From positions 83,327 to 147,326 of the forward strand of contig NZ_JYNS01000011.1 of assembly GCF_000934725.1 (NCBI RefSeq): a DNA stretch of 64,000 nt. The letters are read 5' to 3'. Shown in pieces: positions 39,770 through 47,225 of this stretch. The first letter of the stretch is position 1. Each line of letters starts with the position of its first letter. The stretch comes from Methyloterricola oryzae (GTDB lineage Bacteria; Pseudomonadota; Gammaproteobacteria; Methylococcales; Methylococcaceae). Below the pieces are notes generated by a model. It had not been told where the DNA came from. It saw nothing but the letters and a program-made list of their open reading frames with translations, and did no database searches. The translations under genes and the position numbers were made by a program.

Positions 39770-41170
39770 TTAGTGCCGGGACGCGATCACCCGGGCGATG
39801 CAGCAGGTCAGGCGCTTGGCGGTAGGAATGTGCAGGAATTCGTTGGGCCCGTGGGCATTGGAATGCGGACCCAGCACGCCGGTGATGAGGAACTGCGCGG
39901 CGGGGAACTGCCGCCCGAGCATACCCATGAAGGGAATGGAGCCACCCTCCCCCATGCACACCGCCGGCTTGCCGAAGTAAGCCATGGACGCCTCGTCGAT
40001 CACCTGCCACAAAGCGGGGTCCATGGCCGGCGCGTTCCAGCCGCCCGCGGCCTGCTCGGGTTCGAACCGCACTTCGGCGCCGTAAGGCGGGTCCGCTTCC
40101 AGCAAGGCCTTGAGCGCCAGTGTCGCCCTCTCGGCATCGGCGGTCGGTGGCAGTCGCAGTGACAGCTTCAAGCGCGTGTAAGGGCGGAGCACATTGCCTG
40201 CCTGTTCGGTCGCGGGCAATCCCGAGGCCCCGGTCACTTCCAGGGCGGGCCGCCATGTGCGGTTCAACACCAGTTCCGCATCCGGCGCCTCAACCGGGCG
40301 CGCGCCGGCAACGAAGGGAAACTTGTCGTGCACGGCCTCCCGCAGCACCTCGGCGGCCTGCGTGGCCTGCTCGCGCCGCTCAGCCGGTATCGCCACCTGA
40401 AAGTCCTTGCCCCGCACCGCCCCACTCATCTCATCTTCCAGGCGCGAGATCAAATGTCGGGCAATGCGGAAACTGGACGGCACGATGCCGCTGGCATCGC
40501 CGGAATGCACACCCTCTGTGAGTATGCGCACCGTCAGATTGCCACTCACCAGCCCGCGCAGTGACGTGGTGCACCACAACTGCTCGTAATTGCCGCAACC
40601 GGAATCCAGGCAGACCACCAAATCGGGCTGGCCGATCCTCGCCGCCAGGGCCTCGATGTAATGAGGCAGATCGAAACTGCCGCTCTCCTCGCAACACTCG
40701 ATGAGGATGACGCAGCGCGGATGGGCGATGCCCTGTGCCTGCAGCGCCTTGATGGCCGCCACCGAGGCGAAGAAGGCATAGCCGTCGTCGGCGCCGCCGC
40801 GCCCATACAGCCGGTCGCCTTCCAACACCGGCTCCCAAGGTCCGAGGCCCTCGCGCCAGCCCTCCATTTCCGGCTGCTTGTCCAGATGCCCATAAAGCAG
40901 CAAGTTACCCGGCACCGTGCCCTGCACCTCCACCAGTAAAACCGGCGTACGGCCAGGCAAGCGCACGATCTCCAGGCTGCTGCCGGCCAGCGGGTGCTCG
41001 CGGTACCAGGCCTCGGCCAGATGGATGGCGCGGTCCATGTGGCCATGAGCCTGCCAGTCGACCTCGAACAAGGGCGATTTATTGGGTATGCGGATGTATT
41101 CCACCAGGGCCGGCGTGATTGACCGGTCCCAGAGGGATTCGACGAAGTCAGTCAGTTGATCGGAATCCAT
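39770..41170 (-). CDS. M20 family metallopeptidase
   Basis: This is a 466-residue cytosolic zinc peptidase of the M20/M28 dipeptidase-carnosinase type. Catalytic motifs are visible: LYGHLDKQP (first metal His/Asp), GRGGADDGYAFF (bridging Asp) and IECCEESGS (catalytic Glu pair), and the C-terminal GPHSNAHGPNEFL (last metal His). A dimerisation lid lies at about 205-330. The ATG at 41170 is preferred; a GTG 21 codons upstream is possible and would approach the neighbouring gene. The substrate, probably a dipeptide, is unknown. Confidence 0.9.
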   Translation of the reverse strand: MDSDQLTDFVESLWDRSITPALVEYIRIPNKSPLFEVDWQAHGHMDRAIHLAEAWYREHPLAGSSLEIVRLPGRTPVLLVEVQGTVPGNLLLYGHLDKQPEMEGWREGLGPWEPVLEGDRLYGRGGADDGYAFFASVAAIKALQAQGIAHPRCVILIECCEESGSFDLPHYIEALAARIGQPDLVVCLDSGCGNYEQLWCTTSLRGLVSGNLTVRILTEGVHSGDASGIVPSSFRIARHLISRLEDEMSGAVRGKDFQVAIPAERREQATQAAEVLREAVHDKFPFVAGARPVEAPDAELVLNRTWRPALEVTGASGLPATEQAGNVLRPYTRLKLSLRLPPTADAERATLALKALLEADPPYGAEVRFEPEQAAGGWNAPAMDPALWQVIDEASMAYFGKPAVCMGEGGSIPFMGMLGRQFPAAQFLITGVLGPHSNAHGPNEFLHIPTAKRLTCCIARVIASRH

Positions 41171-41250
41171 GGCAGGCGCGGGAACAGTGAGAAAAGGAAG
41201 TTCATCATGCCGCGCCGCTTGCCGGCTTGTCACGCGCTATCGGCGGAAAT

Positions 41251-41625
41251 TCAGATGACGCCGCAGGCTCCCTGCGCGCAGCGGCGGCGAAAATGCCAGG
41301 CGGCGAAACGCCCGTAGCCCCAGCGCATGATCGGCTGCACGCGCAAGGCGCGGCACACCGCGGCCAGATGGCGGTAGTAGGGCAAGCCGCTCCACAGCAG
41401 GAGGAAGGCGTCCGCGCCCTTGTGACAACGGCCCTCGCCGTCGAACACGTGGAATTCGGCCATCGTCGCCGCCAGATCCACCTCAAAGGCGGCGAGGCGC
41501 TCGGGCGCCTGGGTGACGTCTATCCACTCGATGGGCACCCGCGCCGGCAAGCGCCGGTAATGGGCGATCTCGCGCCCGCACAAACCGCAGCCGCCATCGT
41601 ACAGCACCGTGAGTGATTGATTCAT
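41251..41625 (-). CDS. DCC family thiol-disulfide oxidoreductase-like protein (DUF393)
   Basis: This is a 124-residue protein with the family signature LYDGGCGLCGREI (D-G-x-C-x-x-C) at about 8-20 and the downstream ADAFLLLWSGL motif. DCC proteins are short thioredoxin-like proteins of mostly unknown role. It may be in one unit with the M20 gene, 80 bp downstream. Confidence 0.88.
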   Translation of the reverse strand: MNQSLTVLYDGGCGLCGREIAHYRRLPARVPIEWIDVTQAPERLAAFEVDLAATMAEFHVFDGEGRCHKGADAFLLLWSGLPYYRHLAAVCRALRVQPIMRWGYGRFAAWHFRRRCAQGACGVI

Positions 41626-42026
41626 GCCGCCCTCCTGAATTCAGATCGCCCATTTCCGATCCAGCGGCCGCCGCAAAGTTCCCCGGAAACCGACACCCAA
41701 ACTGGCTGGCAAGGGCGCGAACGCAAGCCTTGTTACCCCGACCCTGGGCGCGGAGCGCCAACCCACCTATCCATCTCTGGTTCCCACGCAGAGCATGGGA
41801 ACGAAAAGCTGCATTTGAGCGAGGATGAACTTCTATGCCCTGGTGCCCCTGGTTCCTACGCAGTCTATGTTCTTATGCCCTGGTTCCCACGCTCCGCGTG
41901 GGAACCAACACCGAACGCTCTGCGTCCACACACTGGCGCGGAGCACCAAGCTCACGGTCCCCGCACAGTGCGTGAGAATAGGAAGGAACGACCGAGCAAG
42001 AACGAAACCGCAAGCTTTGGTCCCCG
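41626..42026. other. Gene-free stretch with palindromic repeats
   Basis: These 401 bases hold no gene. Between 41747 and about 41960 lie short palindromes (repeat cluster A). The rest is G+C-rich and unremarkable. The LuxR-type gene ends at its right edge. Confidence 0.6.
41747..41960. repeat. REP-like palindromic repeat cluster A
   Basis: The cluster contains GGCGCGGAGCGCC at 41748-41760, GTTCCCA...TGGGAAC at 41780-41802, and a 12-bp-arm perfect palindrome TGGTTCCCACGC-TCC-GCGTGGGAACCA at 41881-41907. The part 41821-41906 is a diverged copy of 52601-52685 in cluster C. The palindromes resemble widespread extragenic repeats of gammaproteobacteria. Confidence 0.8.
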
Positions 42027-43166
42027 CTACCCAAACGAAAGAATCAAAGCGACCAAATCACTCTGCCTGTGCACGCCCACTTTCGCGAATACATTAAGCA
42101 AGTGGGTCCGACCCGTGTTATGTCGTATACCCAGCGCCTCACAAGCCGCCGCCAAATCCTTGCCTTCAGCAAGCGCACAGCATAATTGGAGTTCTCTGGC
42201 AGTCAGGGAATAGTAACGACCGAATAGCTCGCTATTCTTGACGCGCTTTAGCCCGGAATCATTCAGAATCAAGAGCACTCGGTGACGCGAGTGACCGCGG
42301 AACGTCTCGTGGCTATACGGTACTGGAAAGATCGAAACTACGAGCGGATGTGGCGAGTCAGCCTGACGAATGGGCATGGTCCCCGATGAAGGAATTTTGC
42401 CGTTCAATGCCGCCGCTCGCCGAATCAACTCTTGTAGACGCTGCGAATCTTGTGCACTACTCGTACTCACATGTCCATTGACGATTCTAAGACCTTGGCG
42501 ACGCTTTAAAACTTCAGTCGCGCTGGTGGTTGCGTGAATAAGGCGGGACTGCTCGTCCACCAAGAGTATTCCGCTTCCGACATACTCCAGAATTGTCTCA
42601 CTGGTCGCCGCTCTCAATTGTGCCTGTTTGAGCGTGGCCGAAAGCAACAAGGCGCGTCTCAAGTGGTCTGCAATCCGACCCATTGCCTTGCGACACGCCT
42701 CATCGAACGCAGGTCGATCAATCGATCGAAATAGAGAGAGCGAAACATCCATCTCACGGCGGTTCGCATCCAGGCGCATCGCCGTTGCCAACAAATGGTG
42801 AACATGTGCGGGATTCAAGTATTTCCGATAGAAACCCGTCTCCATCAACTCTCGCTCAGGCACCAATTCCTCTCCCAAAAAGATAACCACATCCTGATTT
42901 AGTTTTGCCGGTATTTTGACTGCCCACGCGTCCACCACTTGGTCGTCAGCCGCATAGTCTCGGACGATGGATTCATCAATGCCCCGGGACAACAAAAAAC
43001 TGATTTCCGCACTCGTCTGAACAATCGATGCCAACAGCGCTGAATCGGCGCCAATCCAGCTAATAATACGGTCAATAACCTCTGCCAGCGTGGTTGGAGT
43101 GGTTACTCCATCGTAGATTTGGCCGATGATCGAGTGCAAGGTATCGTCATCAATTGAAGTTGTCAT
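42027..43166 (-). CDS. LuxR-family transcriptional regulator (island, left)
   Basis: This is a 379-residue regulator. The first 180 residues form a GAF-like sensor region, followed by a PAS-like segment at about 190-300 (EYVGSGILLVDEQSRLIHAT) and a C-terminal LuxR winged helix at about 315-379 (SLTARELQLCCALAEGKDLAAAC, NTGRTHLLNVFAKVGVHRQSDL). It is of the same architecture as the regulator at 51307-52464, and the two flank the island. It lies divergent from the VWA gene across a 1.1-kb gene-free region and could control it. The signal is unknown. Confidence 0.85.
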   Translation of the reverse strand: MTTSIDDDTLHSIIGQIYDGVTTPTTLAEVIDRIISWIGADSALLASIVQTSAEISFLLSRGIDESIVRDYAADDQVVDAWAVKIPAKLNQDVVIFLGEELVPERELMETGFYRKYLNPAHVHHLLATAMRLDANRREMDVSLSLFRSIDRPAFDEACRKAMGRIADHLRRALLLSATLKQAQLRAATSETILEYVGSGILLVDEQSRLIHATTSATEVLKRRQGLRIVNGHVSTSSAQDSQRLQELIRRAAALNGKIPSSGTMPIRQADSPHPLVVSIFPVPYSHETFRGHSRHRVLLILNDSGLKRVKNSELFGRYYSLTARELQLCCALAEGKDLAAACEALGIRHNTGRTHLLNVFAKVGVHRQSDLVALILSFG

Positions 43167-44013
43167 TTTTCAAATTCGATATCGACAAACAGGGATTCAA
43201 TATCAGAAAATGTTTCCTTCCGACTGCGCTGGGACTGGGTAAGGGAGAAGCCAGCTTACGGAGCTAGGCTCTTCCGCGCGATTCGTAATTGTGGAAAAAC
43301 TCAAACTCGGCGCCCGATACAAAACGCTATGCCTTGCGTAGTATTCAACACGGCCAAGGCAGGTCAGCATCTGGTGCGCTTGCCCGTCCAGTCGTGGACT
43401 GTCGCCACTGAAACCCTTAAACCACACAACACAAAGCCGCCCGGCCGCTCTTCTTGTCATAAAAGAGGCGATTCCAGAAGGTGGCACCAGTACTTTCGCA
43501 GAGCCCGGCGCTTACCACGACATTTTTGAAACTTGCCTGCCCCTATGTCCCTTCGGAAAGTCGTCAGAAAAAGCCAATAGCCCCATGTCCCAACACTCAG
43601 TTTCCGGCGATAAACAAAGTCTGTGACTGCTCAATTATGCCGAAACGCCCGCGACGCAAGGCTCCCCCCGCAGCCTAGACAATTCAGCAGCTTGGCGGCG
43701 GGCCTGCGCGATCGGTGCCTGGCGCCATGCAATGGCTCGAAGCGTCGACGCCCCCTGGCCGCACCAACAAAATTCCGCACCCCCACCCACATTGATACCC
43801 AGAACAAATAAGCCAGCCGCTTAGTAACAGTTTTGTGACACATACCGACTTCACCCGCGATGTGGCGTGCCGTATAAAAGGTATCGAAACGCAACAAAAG
43901 GTCTCAAGCCCGACATTTCAACAACTTTAATACTGAAACAATCGGGCAAATCATCAACTATTACCTCACACAAAGAGCGACTCTGAAAGCTCCATATAGC
44001 CCAGAACTTTTGT

Positions 44014-44056
44014 CATACGGCTTTTCCTGATTAATCAATTTAAAACCATACGGCTT
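44014..44056. promoter_or_regulatory. Direct repeat plus palindrome, possible operator
   Basis: Two copies of CATACGGCTT lie 33 bp apart on the same face of the helix, and TGATTAATCA lies between them. The position, about 275 bp before the VWA gene, suits a regulator-binding array. No binding protein is known. Confidence 0.35.
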
Positions 44057-44254
44057 CGCGAAGAATTATTTTACATCATCTCATCCGTTTGGATGATGTT
44101 TTACGACGTCAGATCTTTTAGCGTTCTCTCGACTCAGACGCGCAGGCCATTCAGCAGCTCTAGTCTTCGAAGTCGGCAACACAACTTTAGGTCTTTTACA
44201 TGGAGCTTTTTCGCGGATTGAAGACGGGCCCAGAGCCACATCTTCAATTCCGTT

Positions 44255-44284
44255 TTGGTCAAAGCTTGTGTATGTGATTATAAA
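44255..44284 (+). promoter_or_regulatory. Putative sigma-70 promoter of the VWA gene
   Basis: TTGGTC, 18 bases, TATAAA. The -10 box matches 5/6, the -35 box 3/6. The -10 ends 46 bp before the ATG at 44331, and AGGGG lies before the ATG. Confidence 0.35.
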
Positions 44285-44330
44285 AATACTTTTAAGTTAC
44301 GCACTACGGAATATACAGGGGAACAAAACT

Positions 44331-46499
44331 ATGAATCGGCGATTACAAAAGATAATAGCCATTACGACAGCTTTCGCAACGATAGGCCAACCACTAAGCG
44401 CACTCGCCGCCGGTAACGTAACGCCGGCCGAGATAAAGTTCGTTGCAGGCGATCCGGTCTGTTCTGGTGGCTCACAGAGTTTGCCAGTCTCGATAACGCT
44501 GCCGACTGGGGCAATAACGAACAAAGTTGACGTCTTCTTTTCGTTTGATGATACGGGCAGCTTTGCGGGCTTCGTTCCCACCGTCACCGGAATTTTCAGC
44601 GGATTGGTGGGGGCCCTCGAAACAGCACTTCCGGGTGTTGAATTCGGATTTGGCGTTGGGCGTTTCGAAGACTACGGCGGCCCCGGCGCGCAGTTCTCAC
44701 TCGATTTTAGTGTTGCCAGGCCATTTACACTTAATCAGCCGATCATCACAGCGACAACCGCTGGGGGGGCGGCTGTTCGAGATAGCTTAATCAGCGGTGC
44801 TCTATCTAGGTCCGCACCGGGGTTCGGCGGAGACGGACCTGAATCTGCTTTAGCGGAAAATCTCTATCAGATTGCGACAGGTGTAGGCTTTGACGGCGAT
44901 GGAAATGGGTCAGTGCTGGACAGCGGGAATGCCGGCGACACTCTGGCTCAGCTGGCTCCAGGAATTTCGGGCGACGTGCCCGCATTCTCATCGAATGTCG
45001 CACCTTCGTCAGGAACCCTAGGTGGTGTCGGTTGGCGAAACGACGCCTTGCACCTGACGATTTTGGCAACGGACATCTGTCCCGTTTCGGCATTTCCTGC
45101 CGGTCAGCCTATTCCCGCAACGATCACCGGCGCAGGTGGATCGTCCGTACCGGTTTCCGCGTTTGCATGTACTTCAGTCGTTCCTGGCTCATCTCGGTTC
45201 GGATTCATCAGTGATTCCAAATCGACGGTCGGAAATACGGTAGCCGGGGCGGTCGCTCCCGCGGGAGCCGGCACGGTGCAAGGAACTGTCGATGCCCTAA
45301 ACGCTCTGGGTATTCGCGTAATTGGCATGGGACCAGGGGCGGCTCCAAGCACACTTTCGGGGCCTGACTTTGCTCCAGCGACATTTCTATCTGCGTTGGG
45401 CCGCTTGACCGGTGCCGTCGATGATCTAGGCAATCCGTTGGTGTTTAGCACTTCCGTACCCCTTGCCAATCTGAGCGCGGCAATAGCTTCCGCAATCACG
45501 ACCACAGCAACCAAGCCGGTTGATATCGAGGTATCAACCAGTACCTTGCCAGCCGGAGTAAGCGTAAGTGCCGACCCCGCGGTTGTATCTGGTGTCAGCC
45601 CTAGCGGTACCGCTTCCTATTCCTTGAATGTGGCTGGCTCCGCGGGACCAATTTCGGGGGCATTTGACGTACAGTTCAAAGATAAAAACAGCGGCGCGGT
45701 GCTTGGCTCGATTCCCGCAGCTGTCGACTGTACGCCAACCACACCGGTAGGAGACGCTTATCCACCCGAAATTGCACTCGTCCCCGATCTCGACACAGCA
45801 ACTGGAAACGCAGTCGATAACCGGCCGACCGAAGATGTCAACGGCAACGGACTCTTGGACCCAGGTGAGGACGTAAACGGAAATGGCCAAATCGACAAAG
45901 ATTCGGGGATTGCGTCGATTTCATTGGATCCAGCAAGCACAAACCTCTCGTTAAGCGTTTCGCCATTCGCAGCGGGCGACCCGTCTGTCAGCTTCTCGAT
46001 TTCTCTGGCCGATCCAACCTTGCCCGGCAGCGGCACGATTCTGGCGACCGACGCGGCGGGCAATACCAGTTCGTCTCGGCTCTCCCTGATGAACAGGCCA
46101 CTTAGCTTTGAATTCACGAACCTCAACGCCAAGGTAGAGACTGAAAAAAAGAAAACCGAATTGGAGGCGGAAGGTAGTTTTGCTTTAGACGCAAAAAGCG
46201 ACGGAATCAAACCACTCGCGGAAACCGTGAGCTTCACCATCGGTGGTCTTTCTAAGACCCTCCCACCTGGATCATTAAAGTTCAACGCCGTAAAGCAGGC
46301 TTATGTGTTTAGTGGTTATCTTGACGGAAATAAGGTTGAAGTATCGATCAAGCCTGATCGCGTTTCAATGAATGTATATCTATACGAAATCGAAATGCAC
46401 GGGATACCTTCATCTAGCACTGCACCCATAGTAGACGTCTTTCTGAGCATCGGAAACGACAGCGCGACCGCCAGGAATATACAGATTAAGAGGAGCTGA
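44331..46499 (+). CDS. Secreted VWA-like protein with Ca-binding repeats
   Basis: This is a 722-residue exported protein. A signal peptide (about 1-27, ending LSALAAG) precedes an integrin-beta-like VWA region at about 65-380: DVFFSFDDTGSF carries a MIDAS-like DxTxS, then GGDGPESALAENLYQIATG and WRNDALHLTILATDICPVS. A beta-sandwich region follows, then a D-x-N-G-N-G repeat (EDVNGNGLLDPGEDVNGNG, about 503-521) that resembles Ca2+-binding dockerin/thrombospondin-3 repeats, and a beta C-terminal part. The ATG at 44331 fits the signal peptide. It is A+T-richer than the surrounding genes. Adhesion is inferred. Confidence 0.75.
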   Translation: MNRRLQKIIAITTAFATIGQPLSALAAGNVTPAEIKFVAGDPVCSGGSQSLPVSITLPTGAITNKVDVFFSFDDTGSFAGFVPTVTGIFSGLVGALETALPGVEFGFGVGRFEDYGGPGAQFSLDFSVARPFTLNQPIITATTAGGAAVRDSLISGALSRSAPGFGGDGPESALAENLYQIATGVGFDGDGNGSVLDSGNAGDTLAQLAPGISGDVPAFSSNVAPSSGTLGGVGWRNDALHLTILATDICPVSAFPAGQPIPATITGAGGSSVPVSAFACTSVVPGSSRFGFISDSKSTVGNTVAGAVAPAGAGTVQGTVDALNALGIRVIGMGPGAAPSTLSGPDFAPATFLSALGRLTGAVDDLGNPLVFSTSVPLANLSAAIASAITTTATKPVDIEVSTSTLPAGVSVSADPAVVSGVSPSGTASYSLNVAGSAGPISGAFDVQFKDKNSGAVLGSIPAAVDCTPTTPVGDAYPPEIALVPDLDTATGNAVDNRPTEDVNGNGLLDPGEDVNGNGQIDKDSGIASISLDPASTNLSLSVSPFAAGDPSVSFSISLADPTLPGSGTILATDAAGNTSSSRLSLMNRPLSFEFTNLNAKVETEKKKTELEAEGSFALDAKSDGIKPLAETVSFTIGGLSKTLPPGSLKFNAVKQAYVFSGYLDGNKVEVSIKPDRVSMNVYLYEIEMHGIPSSSTAPIVDVFLSIGNDSATARNIQIKRS

Positions 46500-46512
46500 C
46501 AGTACCAACTCA

Positions 46513-46554
46513 GCAGGGGTTTGAGGCAGAACTTGCATCCCTCAAGCCCCCTGC
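46513..46554 (+). terminator. Terminator of the VWA gene
   Basis: GCAGGGG-TTTGAGG and CCTCAAG-CCCCCTGC form a stem of about 13 bp with one bulge, followed by CTTATTT. It begins 13 bp after the stop at 46499. Confidence 0.55.
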
Positions 46555-46596
46555 CTTATTTGAACTTCACTCGTTATATCACATGCGCAAGCGAGC

Positions 46597-47160
46597 ATGA
46601 TCATGGAAAAAATATCAAATATTCTCTACATATTACTGGTGACACTTGGCATCTCGGCAAACTGTCACGCCTCACTGATCAATTTCGATTTAGTTGATTT
46701 AGGACAAAATCAGTTCAGATATATATATACCATCGAGAACGACGGCACTCTGCCAAACGGAGGCGACGTATTGCTATTCGACATCCTATTTGACCCTGCG
46801 CTCTATCGTGAATCCAGCCTGATAATTTCCAGCGACCCGAGCCTCTCGGCATCTTGGGACCAACAAATACTCGCGTCCGCACCAGGTATACCCGCCACGT
46901 TCGATGCTTTATCAACCGGTACTGGAATTGGTTCCGGAACATCATTGACCGGTTTTGCTATCGACTTTATCTGGCTAGGCACAGGCAGGCCCGCTGGGCA
47001 GCAATTTGAAATCTATGACCCCACGACATTCGACCTTCTAAAGGCAGGCTCAACAACATCGGTTGCCACCCCGGTGCCACTGCCAGCATCACTCTACCTC
47101 ATGCTCTCTTCATTGATGGGATATTTCGTAATCGGACGCAGAGCGGCCGTGAAATCATAG
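46597..47160 (+). CDS. VPLPA-CTERM sorting-signal protein
   Basis: This is a 187-residue secreted protein. A signal peptide (ILYILLVTLGISANCHAS) precedes a beta-rich domain of about 125 residues. The end is a sorting signal: VATPVPLPAS, then a hydrophobic helix (LYLMLSSLMGYFVI), then basic GRRAAVKS. VPLPA/PEP-CTERM proteins are substrates of an exosortase, which is not in this window. The second ATG two codons later is an equally possible start. Confidence 0.75.
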   Translation: MIMEKISNILYILLVTLGISANCHASLINFDLVDLGQNQFRYIYTIENDGTLPNGGDVLLFDILFDPALYRESSLIISSDPSLSASWDQQILASAPGIPATFDALSTGTGIGSGTSLTGFAIDFIWLGTGRPAGQQFEIYDPTTFDLLKAGSTTSVATPVPLPASLYLMLSSLMGYFVIGRRAAVKS

Positions 47161-47225
47161 CTCCTGGTTCTGATTCGAAGCCTTCATTAAAACGTCTTCG
47201 CCAGACGACCGAGAGGAGATAGTTT

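Larger units (their letters stand above)
43167..44330. other. 1.16-kb non-coding region between LuxR regulator and VWA gene
   Basis: No credible gene is seen here: the short open frames lack start signals and family features. The right half is A+T-rich. It contains a 10-bp direct repeat CATACGGCTT at 44014-44023 and 44047-44056 (33 bp apart, three helix turns) with a perfect palindrome TGATTAATCA at 44028-44037 between them, a hairpin TCATCC-GTTT-GGATGA at 44081-44096, and the VWA promoter at 44255-44284. Confidence 0.45.

Noticed and set aside
43203..43897. Several short open frames between the left LuxR gene and the VWA gene
   Set aside because: They overlap each other on both strands, lack start signals and have no recognisable domains.
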